The notes beneath the pieces are model-generated. The model was not told the DNA's origin. It saw only the letters and a list, made by a program, of their open reading frames with translations, and searched no databases. 46,536 bases of DNA from Lachnospiraceae bacterium. Its GTDB lineage: Bacteria; Bacillota; Clostridia; Lachnospirales; Lachnospiraceae. The DNA is taken from NCBI GenBank assembly GCA_900771955.1, contig CAAGPW010000157.1:1-46536 (forward strand), given 5' to 3'. Positions 16,282 through 24,823 of this stretch are shown one piece after another; position 1 is the first letter of the stretch; every line of letters begins with the position of its first letter. Made by a program: the position numbers and the translations under genes.

Positions 16282-18051
16282 GTGAAGAAAGTATTAGCAT
16301 ATTTAAAAGGGTACAAAAAAGAATGTGTCTGTGCGCCGCTTTTTAAAATGCTTGAGGCGACGTTTGAACTGTTTGTTCCACTCGTGATGGCGGCAGTGAT
16401 TGACACCGGTATCGGAAATGCGGACAAGGGCTATGTCATCCGCATGTGTCTGCTTTTGATCACACTTGGCATCATCGGTCTGGTGTGCTCCATCACGGCA
16501 CAGTATTTTGCAGCAAAGGCAGCGGTCGGATTCTCAACGGGACTGCGCCATGCGCTGTTTTCCCATATACAGGGCCTTTCCTTTACGGAGATGGATACGG
16601 TGGGAACCTCGACGCTGATCACGCGTATGACCAGTGATGTCAATCAGGCGCAGAACGGTGTCAACATGTTTTTGCGTCTGTTCCTTCGTTCACCGTTTAT
16701 CGTATTCGGAGCGATGATCATGGCGTTTACGATCGACTGGAAGGCGGCAATGATCTTTGTTATAACGATCCCGCTTCTGGCAGTTGTGGTATTCGGTATC
16801 ATGGCGATCTCGATGCCGCTTTATCGCAAGGTGCAGGAAAAGCTGGATGCGGTGCTCGGTATCACAAGAGAGAACCTGACCGGAGCACGTGTCATCCGTG
16901 CCTTTAACAAAGAAAATTCAGAGATTGAAAACTTCCGGGAAAAAAATGAGGGACTGACCGCAGCACAGTTGTTTGTCGGAAAGATCTCGGCCCTGATGAA
17001 TCCGGTGACCTACGTCATCATAAATGTGGCGACGGTCGTGCTGATCTACACCGGCGCAGTCCGGGTAAATACAGGCGTGATCACACAGGGTGAGGTTGTG
17101 GCACTCGTCAACTATATGTCCCAGATCTTAGTGGAACTCATCAAGCTTGCAAACCTAATCGTTACACTGACCAAGGCGGGCGCATGTATGAACCGTATCG
17201 CCGTGGTGCTTGATATGGAATCTTCCATGGAATTTCCGGGAGCGGAAAACGGGAATGATGCCGCAGGCAGCAAAAAAACCGTGGGACAAAACGCAGGGGG
17301 CAATCTGGCGGTGGAGTTTAAAAATGTCGGTTTGACCTATGCTGGCGCGTGCGCAGAATCATTAAGTGACATCAATTTTTCGGTGAAAAAAGGACAGACG
17401 ATCGGCATCATCGGTGGAACCGGTTCCGGAAAGACCAGTCTGGTACATCTGATCCCGCGTTTCTATGACGCGACCAGAGGAAGTGTTCTTGTTGATAGAA
17501 AAGATGTAAAAGAATATACAAAAGATGAAATTCGCGATAAGGTCGGCATCGTCATGCAAAAAGCGATCCTGTTTAAGGGAACGATCCGTGAAAACCTGAA
17601 ATGGGGCAGACGGGATGCAACCGAGGAGGAAATGTGGGAGGCACTTACCATTTCACAGTCAAAAGAATTTGTTGAGAAAAAGGAGGGAGGACTGGACGCA
17701 GAGGTCGAGCAGGGAGGACGGAATCTTTCCGGAGGACAGAAGCAGCGTCTTACGATCGCAAGGGCTCTGATGAAGAAGCCCGAGATCCTGATACTGGACG
17801 ACAGTGCATCTGCACTTGATTTCGCGACGGATGCGGCGCTGCGCAAAGCGATCCGTGGCATGAAAGAAGAACCGACTGTGTTCATCGTTACGCAGCGGGC
17901 GTCTTCGATTCTTTATGCAGATGAGATCATTGTTCTGGATGACGGCGCGGTGGCAGGTATCGGAACCCATGCGGAACTGCTAAAGAACTGCGAGGTTTAT
18001 CAGGAGATCTATTATTCCCAGTTTGAAAAGGAGGAGAAACGCGATGCTTAG
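16282..18051 (+). CDS. heterodimeric ABC exporter subunit with degenerate ATP site (BmrC/TM287-like)
   Basis: This 589-aa half-transporter starts at a GTG behind AGGAGG. Six transmembrane helices occupy residues 1 to about 310. The ATPase domain has Walker A GGTGSGKTS (from 378), a normal signature LSGGQKQR, and Walker B LILDDSASALD. Here the position after the Walker B aspartate is D507 where active ATPases have glutamate. The switch histidine is also altered, reading VTQRAS instead of IAHRLS. Such one-sided loss is the hallmark of heterodimeric multidrug exporters such as TM287/288 and BmrCD. It overlaps its partner by eight bases. A drug or peptide exporter under the divergent LysR is inferred. 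An insert rich in glycine and asparagine (about residues 318-340) links the two domains. Confidence 0.92.
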   Translation: MKKVLAYLKGYKKECVCAPLFKMLEATFELFVPLVMAAVIDTGIGNADKGYVIRMCLLLITLGIIGLVCSITAQYFAAKAAVGFSTGLRHALFSHIQGLSFTEMDTVGTSTLITRMTSDVNQAQNGVNMFLRLFLRSPFIVFGAMIMAFTIDWKAAMIFVITIPLLAVVVFGIMAISMPLYRKVQEKLDAVLGITRENLTGARVIRAFNKENSEIENFREKNEGLTAAQLFVGKISALMNPVTYVIINVATVVLIYTGAVRVNTGVITQGEVVALVNYMSQILVELIKLANLIVTLTKAGACMNRIAVVLDMESSMEFPGAENGNDAAGSKKTVGQNAGGNLAVEFKNVGLTYAGACAESLSDINFSVKKGQTIGIIGGTGSGKTSLVHLIPRFYDATRGSVLVDRKDVKEYTKDEIRDKVGIVMQKAILFKGTIRENLKWGRRDATEEEMWEALTISQSKEFVEKKEGGLDAEVEQGGRNLSGGQKQRLTIARALMKKPEILILDDSASALDFATDAALRKAIRGMKEEPTVFIVTQRASSILYADEIIVLDDGAVAGIGTHAELLKNCEVYQEIYYSQFEKEEKRDA

Positions 18052-19801
18052 GAAGAAATTTGATGACAGCCAGTGGGAAACCTTAAAAAAGGTCATGCGC
18101 TACATGAAAAAGTATCGGATCTATCTGATCTGTTCCATCCTTCTTGCAGCAGTGACCGTGATATCCACACTTTATATTCCGATCCTGACCGGAGATGCCA
18201 TCGACCACATCATTGCAAAGGGAAAGGTCGATTTTGCAGGACTTATGCCGATCCTGGAAAAAATGCTGGTTGTGATCGCAGTCACTGCGGTTGCACAGTG
18301 GGTTATGAATGACCTGAACAACAGGATGACATACAATATCGTGCGTGATGTAAGAAAGGATGCATTCGACAAGATCGAGATACTGCCTTTAAAATATATC
18401 GACGCACATTCCTATGGCGAGGTTGTAAGCCGTGTCATTGCTGATGTGGATCAGTTTGCGGACGGACTTCTGATGGGATTTACGCAGCTTTTTACAGGTG
18501 TCATCACGATCTTTGGAACACTGCTTTTTATGTTGAGCGTCAATGTGAAGATCACGCTGGTCGTTGTGCTGATCACGCCGGTTTCGTTTCTGGTGGCGGG
18601 ATTTATCGCAAAAAGAACGTATTCCATGTTCCAGCTTCAGTCAGTGACCAGAGGCGAACAGACGGCGCTCATTGACGAGATGATCGGAAACCAGAAGGTG
18701 GTGCAGGCATTTGGGCAGGAGGATGAGACCTTAAAGCAGTTTGATGAGATCAATGGAAGACTCCAGAAATATTCCCTTCGGGCGATCTTCTTTTCTTCGA
18801 TCACAAATCCGTCTACACGTTTTATCAACAGTCTGGTATATACCGGTGTCGGAATTACAGGTGCAATTTCCGCAATTAACGGAAGACTGAGTGTCGGCCA
18901 GCTTTCCTGTTTCCTTAGCTATGCAAACCAGTACACCAAGCCGTTTAATGAGATTTCGGGGGTTGTGACGGAGCTTCAGAATGCGATCGCCTGCGCAGGC
19001 CGTATCTTTGAACTGATCGAGGAGGAGCCGCAGGTACCGGAGCGGGAACATGCTGTTTCCCTGGAAAATGTGGATGGAACCGTAGATCTGTCACATGTTT
19101 ATTTTTCCTATGATCCGGAGAAAAAACTGATCGAGGATTTTAACCTTTCGGTAAAACCGGGACAGCGTATCGCGATCGTTGGGCCGACGGGCTGTGGAAA
19201 AACGACGATCATAAATCTCCTGATGCGGTTCTATGATGTAAATGACGGTGCGATCCGTGTCATGGGAGAGGATATCCGCGATGTGACGAGAAAGAGCCTG
19301 CGTGCCGGCTATGGCATGGTACTGCAGGAGACCTGGCTGAAGACGGGAACGATCCGCGAAAATATCGTGATGGGGAAACCGGATGCTACGGATGAGGAAG
19401 TGATCGCAGCGGCAAAAGCGTCGCATGCGCATAATTTTATCAAACGTCTGCCAAATGGCTACGATACCGTTATCACCGAGGACGGCGGAAATCTTTCCCA
19501 GGGACAGAAGCAGCTTTTATGCATAACACGTGTTATGCTGTGTCTGCCGCCGATGCTGATCCTGGATGAGGCGACATCGTCGATCGATACCCGTACGGAG
19601 TTAAAGATCCAGAATGCATTTGCAACAATGATGAAAGGGCGCACGAGTTTTATCGTGGCGCACAGGCTTTCCACGATCAAAGAGGCGGATGTGATCCTTG
19701 TCATGCGGGACGGAAATATCATTGAGCAGGGAAATCACAAGGAACTGCTTGAAAAAGGCGGTTTCTATGCAAAGCTCTACAATAGCCAGTTTGCGGTATA
19801 G
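18044..19801 (+). CDS. heterodimeric ABC exporter subunit with active Walker B (BmrD/TM288-like)
   Basis: The partner half-transporter has 585 aa and starts at the ATG at 18044, inside the upstream stop and behind AAGGAGGAG; the longer frame from 18023 is not needed. Transmembrane helices lie at about residues 30-320. The ATPase domain has Walker A GPTGCGKTT, the non-canonical signature LSQGQKQ (484-490), Walker B LILDEATSSID with the catalytic E509, and the switch VAHRLST. The intact glutamate here, together with the altered signature, complements the degenerate Walker B of the upstream subunit. The pair thus has one consensus and one degenerate ATP site. It acts as an exporter in the cytoplasmic membrane; the substrate is unknown. 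Confidence 0.92.
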   Translation: MLRKKFDDSQWETLKKVMRYMKKYRIYLICSILLAAVTVISTLYIPILTGDAIDHIIAKGKVDFAGLMPILEKMLVVIAVTAVAQWVMNDLNNRMTYNIVRDVRKDAFDKIEILPLKYIDAHSYGEVVSRVIADVDQFADGLLMGFTQLFTGVITIFGTLLFMLSVNVKITLVVVLITPVSFLVAGFIAKRTYSMFQLQSVTRGEQTALIDEMIGNQKVVQAFGQEDETLKQFDEINGRLQKYSLRAIFFSSITNPSTRFINSLVYTGVGITGAISAINGRLSVGQLSCFLSYANQYTKPFNEISGVVTELQNAIACAGRIFELIEEEPQVPEREHAVSLENVDGTVDLSHVYFSYDPEKKLIEDFNLSVKPGQRIAIVGPTGCGKTTIINLLMRFYDVNDGAIRVMGEDIRDVTRKSLRAGYGMVLQETWLKTGTIRENIVMGKPDATDEEVIAAAKASHAHNFIKRLPNGYDTVITEDGGNLSQGQKQLLCITRVMLCLPPMLILDEATSSIDTRTELKIQNAFATMMKGRTSFIVAHRLSTIKEADVILVMRDGNIIEQGNHKELLEKGGFYAKLYNSQFAV

Positions 19802-19808
19802 ATTTCAA

Positions 19809-19837
19809 TTGACATTAGAAAAAGTTTTTATTATAAT
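19809..19837 (+). promoter_or_regulatory. perfect consensus sigma-A promoter
   Basis: TTGACA (19809-19814), exactly 17 bp, TATAAT (19832-19837). It lies 8 bases after the ABC stop codon and 47 before the small membrane protein gene. Confidence 0.8.
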
Positions 19838-19883
19838 GACCTTTGTCACTTGAAAATTAAGCGTTTGGGGCGTCTGGAGCGTG

Positions 19884-20243
19884 ATGATGATGAGAGAAGA
19901 ACTGCAGGATAACGCGGTGAATGGAAGCGATTCTATTTTAGAAAAGCAAAAAGAAAAGATCAGACAGCAGAAAGAACAGTTGAAACGGCACGAAGAGACA
20001 TGGAGAATGTACAACAAGATCGAGTTTACACTCTGTACACTGCTTGGCTCAGTCATTGCAATCTATGTTGGCGGATGGGTTATGTTTGTGAAGTCGATCT
20101 TAGGGACTTACGATGCCTATCTGGCGGGTACCCTGACATTTTCATATCTGGTGAAGGCAGCGATCAAATGCATTATGGCGGCAACTGCGGCAGGAGCGAT
20201 CTGGTGCGGCGGCTACATAGTCGGAAGAAAGCTGGAACGATAG
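19884..20243 (+). CDS. small two-helix membrane protein with coiled-coil N-terminus
   Basis: A protein of about 119 aa that I do not recognise as a named family. Residues 1-45 are highly charged and heptad-like (KQKEKIRQQKEQLKRHEETW), suggesting a cytoplasmic coiled coil. Two hydrophobic segments follow: TLCTLLGSVIAIYVGGWVMF (about 48-68) and AIKCIMAATAAGAIWCGGYI (about 92-112), with an external loop between. The start is unclear because GTG and three successive ATG codons lie at 19881-19892; CTGGAG upstream is a weak site. It is driven by the perfect consensus promoter at 19809-19837 and ended by a hairpin at 20285, so it forms its own, probably strong, transcription unit. Function unknown; it may assist one of the neighbouring exporters. 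Confidence 0.7.
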   Translation: MMMREELQDNAVNGSDSILEKQKEKIRQQKEQLKRHEETWRMYNKIEFTLCTLLGSVIAIYVGGWVMFVKSILGTYDAYLAGTLTFSYLVKAAIKCIMAATAAGAIWCGGYIVGRKLER

Positions 20244-20284
20244 TAAGAGACCCGTAAAAACAAAATAGATGAAAAATTGCCTTG

Positions 20285-20319
20285 CCCTGTGCTTGTTACA
20301 AGTACAGGGTAAAGTTTTG
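20285..20319 (+). terminator. terminator after the small membrane protein
   Basis: CCCTGTGCTTG (20285-20295) pairs with CAAGTACAGGG (20299-20309), 11 bp with one G-T wobble and a 3-base loop TTA. It is followed by TAAAGTTTTGT. Confidence 0.7.
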
Positions 20320-20360
20320 TCCTGATTTATGGTAAATGATACAAAAGAAAGGAAAAGAAG

Positions 20361-21707
20361 ATGCAGGGGGAAAAAGATAATTTTTACAAAAAAGTTCTGA
20401 TCCTGGTGCTGCCGATGGCACTGCAGAACTTAATCAACGTCGGAGTGTCTGCGACCGATGTCATGATGCTTGGTGCCGTAGGGGAAAAGGTACTCTCCGG
20501 CTGTTCGCTGGGCGGACAGGTATTCTGGATCTTAAGTCTGTTTTTATTTGGTGCGGCTTCCGGTGGATCAGTGCTGGTTGCGCAGTACTGGGGCAAGCGT
20601 GACACAAAATCGATCGAAAAGATCATGGGAATTGCGATCCTTTTTACTGAGATCGTTGCGATCATCAGTATGATTCTGTCACTGTTTTTCCCGGAACAGA
20701 TCATGTCAGTGTATACAAATGATCCGGAGGTTGCTGCGGAAGGCGTAAAATACATGCAGATCCTTGCTTTCACCTATCCGATCGCAGCCTACACCATGAC
20801 CTATTTAAACCTTTTAAAGAGTGTGGAAAAGGTTATTATTTCGACGGTCGTGTATGCAAGCTCGCTTGGATTGAACATTATCGTGAATGCGATCTTTATC
20901 TACGGACTGCTTGGAGCGCCGGCACTTGGTGTGCGCGGGGCGGCGATCGGAACACTCAGTGCAAGATGCCTGGAGCTTGTGATCGTTATTTTTTACAGCA
21001 AATACCGCTGCAAAGAAGTCAGGGTGCATCCGGGACTTATTTTTAAACCGGATAAGCTGCTTGCGAGGGACTTTTTCTATTATGCGTATCCGGTCATCAT
21101 CAACGAGGTGCTCTGGGGTGTAGGTTATTCGGCCAATACTGCGATCATGGGGCGGCTCGGCAGCAGTGCGGTTGCGGCAAATTCCGTGGCACAGGTCATC
21201 CGTCAGTTGTCAATGGTGGTTGGCTTTGGCGTCTCGAATGCGACAGCAATTTTAATTGGAAAAGCGATCGGAGAGAAAAAGGAAGAACTGGCAGAGGACT
21301 ATGCAAAGAAGTTTATCTGGCTTTCCCTTGCCTGCGGGATCGCCGGGGCGCTCGTGGTACTGCTTATCCGGCCGTTTATTGTCGGCATTCTGGGATTTGA
21401 GGGAATGAGCGCAAGGTATCTGCACAATTTCCTGCTTATTATGTCCTATTATGTGATCGGGCAGGCATTAAACTCAACGATGGTCGTTGGGATTTTCCGT
21501 TCTGGTGGTGATACTAAATTCGGAATGATTCTCGATATGTCAAGCATGTGGGGCTGCTCCATTCTGCTCGGAGCGATCGCGGCATTTGTCTTAAAACTGC
21601 CGGTTACCGTGGTCTACGTGATCCTGCTCAGCGACGAGATCATAAAACTGCCGTTCTGTTTTTTCCGGTATCGCCAGAAAAAATGGCTCAATGATGTCAC
21701 GCGGTAG
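20361..21707 (+). CDS. MATE-family multidrug/cation antiporter
   Basis: This 448-aa protein with about twelve transmembrane helices is a MATE-family exporter. It opens with FYKKVLILVLPMALQNLINVG and has TDVMMLGAVGEKVLSG, the matching second-half GRLGSSAVAANSVAQVI, and ATAILIGKAIGEKK. The two six-helix halves are about equal, as expected. MATE exporters expel cationic drugs or metabolites in exchange for Na+ or H+. The start follows AAAGAAAGGAAAAGAAG and lies 51 bases beyond a terminator, so it is probably transcribed alone. It ends with a terminator at 21804-21846, which separates the efflux region from the mannan genes. No regulator gene adjoins it. Confidence 0.92.
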   Translation: MQGEKDNFYKKVLILVLPMALQNLINVGVSATDVMMLGAVGEKVLSGCSLGGQVFWILSLFLFGAASGGSVLVAQYWGKRDTKSIEKIMGIAILFTEIVAIISMILSLFFPEQIMSVYTNDPEVAAEGVKYMQILAFTYPIAAYTMTYLNLLKSVEKVIISTVVYASSLGLNIIVNAIFIYGLLGAPALGVRGAAIGTLSARCLELVIVIFYSKYRCKEVRVHPGLIFKPDKLLARDFFYYAYPVIINEVLWGVGYSANTAIMGRLGSSAVAANSVAQVIRQLSMVVGFGVSNATAILIGKAIGEKKEELAEDYAKKFIWLSLACGIAGALVVLLIRPFIVGILGFEGMSARYLHNFLLIMSYYVIGQALNSTMVVGIFRSGGDTKFGMILDMSSMWGCSILLGAIAAFVLKLPVTVVYVILLSDEIIKLPFCFFRYRQKKWLNDVTR

Positions 21708-21777
21708 CATGCGGCATGTACCTGGAGCAGAGCGGAGGATCGTGTGTGGATGACTCCGCAAAAAGTAAGAAGCACAA

Positions 21778-21799
21778 AAGCAAAAACTAAGTATACGAA
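21778..21799 (+). promoter_or_regulatory. conserved element shared with the GH36 leader
   Basis: These 22 bases differ at one position from 26626-26647, upstream of the first GH36 gene; both contain TAAGTATACGAA. Similarity continues weakly through CCTGTG and TAT. It contains AAACTAAGT, a variant of a motif found before other mannan-locus units. It may be a regulator site or a promoter part. Confidence 0.4.
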
Positions 21800-21803
21800 T
21801 GAA

Positions 21804-21846
21804 AACACCTGTGTTATTTATATTTAGGAAAACACGGGTGTTTTTT
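21804..21846 (+). terminator. terminator between the MATE and GH113 genes
   Basis: AACACCTGTGTT (21804-21815) pairs with AACACGGGTGTT (21831-21842), 12 bp with one T-G wobble, and the transcript ends in six Ts (21841-21846). Confidence 0.85.
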
Positions 21847-21958
21847 GTAATGGCGACGAGGAAAATGGATGCTGTGCTTGCACGAGCGTACATTTGACGA
21901 CCGCTGACCAGAGCGGGATGCGGAACGCACCCCGTCTCTGTAATGGCGACGAGGAAAA
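21846..21958 (+). repeat. 20-bp direct repeat upstream of GH113
   Basis: The same 20 bases (core GTAATGGCGACGAGGAAAA) occur at 21846-21865 and 21939-21958, 93 bases apart. The second copy leads into the GH113 ribosome binding site. No clear promoter was recognised between them. Confidence 0.7.
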
Positions 21959-21972
21959 AGGAGAGTACAGCT

Positions 21973-22905
21973 ATGAAATTTATAAGAGGAGTTACCTTCG
22001 CACCGTTCGTTCCGAGCGGATGCCTTGGAACAAAAGAAGCAAAAGAGAGTCTTGTAATGATGAAGGAGCGCACAGGTGCGGATTTCGTAATTCTCGCACC
22101 GGGGGGCGTGCAGGAGACACCGATTTCAGAGGAGATTGATTTCCGGTCAAAAAGAACGATGACGGATGAGGAACTGATCAATACGATCCGTCAGGCCAAA
22201 AGTATCGGACTTCGCGTTGCGTTAAAGCCGACTGTGAACTGTGCGGACGGCACGTGGCGCGGGCATATCCACTTTTTTGATGTGGACGTACCGTGTGAGC
22301 CGAAGTGGGGCAACTGGTTTGCTTCCTATACCGCATTTCAGCTGCACTATGCAAAAATTGCGGAGGAAGAAGGCTGCGAGCTTTTCATTGCCGGATGTGA
22401 GATGGTCATGACGGAGATACGGGAAAAGGAGTGGCGAAAGCTGATCTCGGATATCAAAGGAGTATTTCATGGGCCGGTATCCTACAATACCGATAAATAT
22501 CAGGAAGGACATGTGAAATGGTGGGATGCAGTGGATGTGATCTCCTCGAGTGGTTACTATCCGGCGGATGACTGGGAAAATCAGCTTGACCGGATCGAGG
22601 CTGTCGTAAGGAAATTCGACCGGCCATTCTTTTTTGCTGAGGCGGGCTGCATGTCCACGAAAGGATCGGCAGCAGTCCCGAATGACTGGATGGTGCGCGG
22701 GGAGCTGGCGTTAGAAGAACAGGCAGATTTTTACCGGTCAATGTTTGCGGCGTGCGAAAAGCGTGAATGGGTGTCCGGATTCGGACTCTGGTCATGGAAC
22801 TGGCGGCTTGCGGAAACAGCAGAGGCGCGGCAGGAACGGGGCTATGAACTCTATGAAAAACCTGCGGAAAAAGTCGTGCTGAATTTTTATGAGACGAGAA
22901 AATAA
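21973..22905 (+). CDS. GH113 beta-mannan-active glycoside hydrolase
   Basis: This 310-aa protein has the GH113 (clan GH-A) pattern. It begins FIRGVTFAPFVPSGCLGT, has VALKPTVNCADGTWRGHI, the acid/base glutamate E143 in IAGCEMVMTE, and the nucleophile E223 in FFFAEAGC. The 80-residue spacing equals that of the two catalytic glutamates in the characterised Alicyclobacillus GH113 mannanase (E151/E231). No signal peptide is present, so it acts on imported oligosaccharides. The Roseburia intestinalis homologue is reported to act as an exo-oligomannosidase releasing mannose from reducing ends; that activity is inferred here. The ATG at 21973 behind AAAGGAG is preferred; the in-frame ATG at 21943 sits in a direct repeat. 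It is the first gene of the mannan region. Confidence 0.85.
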   Translation: MKFIRGVTFAPFVPSGCLGTKEAKESLVMMKERTGADFVILAPGGVQETPISEEIDFRSKRTMTDEELINTIRQAKSIGLRVALKPTVNCADGTWRGHIHFFDVDVPCEPKWGNWFASYTAFQLHYAKIAEEEGCELFIAGCEMVMTEIREKEWRKLISDIKGVFHGPVSYNTDKYQEGHVKWWDAVDVISSSGYYPADDWENQLDRIEAVVRKFDRPFFFAEAGCMSTKGSAAVPNDWMVRGELALEEQADFYRSMFAACEKREWVSGFGLWSWNWRLAETAEARQERGYELYEKPAEKVVLNFYETRK

Positions 22906-22946
22906 TATCGATAGTTCATTTTTTGGTAGAAATGGAAACAGGCAAG

Positions 22947-22955
22947 TGCTATAAT
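22947..22955 (+). promoter_or_regulatory. extended -10 promoter of the phosphoglucomutase gene
   Basis: TGCTATAAT is an extended -10 with a perfect TATAAT at 22950-22955, 40 bases before the start codon. No strong -35. Confidence 0.5.
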
Positions 22956-22995
22956 GACCTATATATGTGGATAAGAAAGAGAGGAAAATTTGATT

Positions 22996-24726
22996 ATGGA
23001 TTACATGAAAGTGTATGAACAGTGGTGCACAGATCCTTATTTTGATGATGCAACCAAAAAGGAACTCCTTGCCATTAAAGATGATAAAGCAGAGATCGAG
23101 GATCGCTTTTACCGTCAGTTAGAGTTCGGTACCGGTGGACTGCGTGGGGTTATTGGTGCAGGTACCAACCGTATGAATATTTATACGGTGCGTCAGGCAA
23201 CACAGGGACTTGCAAATTACATTATTTCCCAGAACGGACAGAGCAAGGGCGTTGCGATCGCATACGATTCCCGTATCATGTCCAAAGAATTCGCAGATGA
23301 GGCAGCACTTTGCCTGAACGCAAACGGAATCAAGGCATACGTTTTCCCGAGCCTTCGTCCGACACCGGAATTATCCTTCTCCGTGCGTGAACTTCACTGC
23401 ATTTCCGGTATTGTAATCACAGCGAGCCACAACCCGAGAGAATATAACGGATATAAAGTATACTGGGAGGACGGCGCACAGATCACACCGCCTCACGACA
23501 AGAACATCCTTGCGGAAGTTGCGAAAGTAACCGAGTTTTCCGCAGTTAAGACCATGGACAAAGACGAAGCTGTAAAAGCAGGCCTTTACAATGTGATCGG
23601 TGAGGACATCGATGACAAATACATGGAGCAGTTAAAGAAGCAGAGTATCCATCCGGACATCATCAAAAAGATGGCAAAAGACATCAAGATCGTTTACACA
23701 CCGCTTCATGGAACCGGAAATCTGCCGGTACGCCGCGTGTTAAAAGAGCTTGGCTTTGAGAAGGTCATCGTAGTACCGGAACAGGAAAAACCGGACGGCA
23801 ATTTCCCGACCGTTTCTTATCCGAACCCGGAAAGCCCGGCTGCATGGGAACTCGCGCTTGCACTTGCAAAGAAGGAAGACGCGGATATCGTGCTTGCAAC
23901 TGACCCGGATGCTGACCGTCTTGGTGTATACTGCAAGGATACAAAGACCGGAGAATATGTAAGCTTTACCGGAAATATGTCCGGAATGCTGATCGCAGAG
24001 TATATTCTGCGTGAGCGCAAAGCAACCGGAACCATGCCGGAGAATCCTGCACTGGTAGAGACCATCGTTACCACAGATATGGCAAAGGTGATCGCTGCGG
24101 ATTACGGCGTAAAACTGATCGAGGTACTGACCGGATTTAAATATATCGGAGAGCAGATCCGTCTTTTCGAGAAAAATCATACATACAACTATGTATTTGG
24201 TCTGGAAGAAAGCTATGGCTGCCTTGCCGGAACATACGCAAGAGACAAAGATGCCTGCGTTGCAGTTATGATGCTCTGCGAAGTTGCTTCCTACTATAAA
24301 TCACAGGGTAAGACACTCTGGGATGCAATGGTAGATATGTACGAGAAATACGGTTACTTCAAGGAAGGTCTTGAGACACTTACCTTAAAGGGTATCGATG
24401 GAGCAGAACAGATCCAGAACATCATGACCGATATGCGAAACAATCCTCCGAAAGAACTTGGCGGATACAAGGTTGTTGCCGTACGCGACTACAAGGAAGA
24501 CACCAGAAAAGATCTTGCGACCGGAGAGGTTACAAAGACCGGACTTCCGACTTCCAACGTACTGTACTATGAACTGACCGACAACACATGGTGCTGTGTA
24601 AGACCGTCCGGTACAGAACCGAAGATCAAATTCTACTTTGGTGTTAAGGGAACATCTCTTGCAGACGCAGAAAAGAAATTAGAAGCGGTAAGAGAAGATA
24701 TGTTAAAAGCTGCAAAAGCAGAATAA
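22996..24726 (+). CDS. pgm: phosphoglucomutase/phosphomannomutase
   Basis: This 576-aa alpha-D-phosphohexomutase interconverts hexose-1- and hexose-6-phosphates. All four active-site loops are visible: the phosphoserine loop ITASHNPREYNGYK (S144), the metal loop ATDPDADRLGV, the sugar loop FGLEESYG, and the phosphate loop RPSGTEPKIKF near the C-terminus. In the mannan pathway it would convert the mannose-1-phosphate made by the GH130 enzymes to mannose-6-phosphate, and it probably also serves glucose-1-phosphate. The ATG at 22996 follows GAGAGGA. Its codon choice (ACC, AAC, GGA, CGT) is more biased than its neighbours', as in highly expressed genes. It has its own promoter and terminator, so it is monocistronic. 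Confidence 0.95.
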   Translation: MDYMKVYEQWCTDPYFDDATKKELLAIKDDKAEIEDRFYRQLEFGTGGLRGVIGAGTNRMNIYTVRQATQGLANYIISQNGQSKGVAIAYDSRIMSKEFADEAALCLNANGIKAYVFPSLRPTPELSFSVRELHCISGIVITASHNPREYNGYKVYWEDGAQITPPHDKNILAEVAKVTEFSAVKTMDKDEAVKAGLYNVIGEDIDDKYMEQLKKQSIHPDIIKKMAKDIKIVYTPLHGTGNLPVRRVLKELGFEKVIVVPEQEKPDGNFPTVSYPNPESPAAWELALALAKKEDADIVLATDPDADRLGVYCKDTKTGEYVSFTGNMSGMLIAEYILRERKATGTMPENPALVETIVTTDMAKVIAADYGVKLIEVLTGFKYIGEQIRLFEKNHTYNYVFGLEESYGCLAGTYARDKDACVAVMMLCEVASYYKSQGKTLWDAMVDMYEKYGYFKEGLETLTLKGIDGAEQIQNIMTDMRNNPPKELGGYKVVAVRDYKEDTRKDLATGEVTKTGLPTSNVLYYELTDNTWCCVRPSGTEPKIKFYFGVKGTSLADAEKKLEAVREDMLKAAKAE

Positions 24727-24754
24727 AGACAGAGAACAGAACGAAATAACAGGG

Positions 24755-24802
24755 AGAGGGCTGCTGCGTAAGTAGAAATACTTGGCGGCAGCCTCTGTTT
24801 TT
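24755..24802 (+). terminator. terminator after phosphoglucomutase
   Basis: GAGGGCTGCTGC (from 24755) pairs with GCGGCAGCCTC (ending at 24795), with one bulge. An inner AAGTA/TACTT stem caps a GAAA tetraloop, and TGTTTTT follows. Confidence 0.85.
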
Positions 24803-24823
24803 CGGAAGAGAAAAGGAGAAACT

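Noticed and set aside
21943..21972. GH113 start at 21943
   Set aside because: The ten extra residues come from the direct repeat and precede the real ribosome site AAAGGAG; homology begins at the ATG at 21973.
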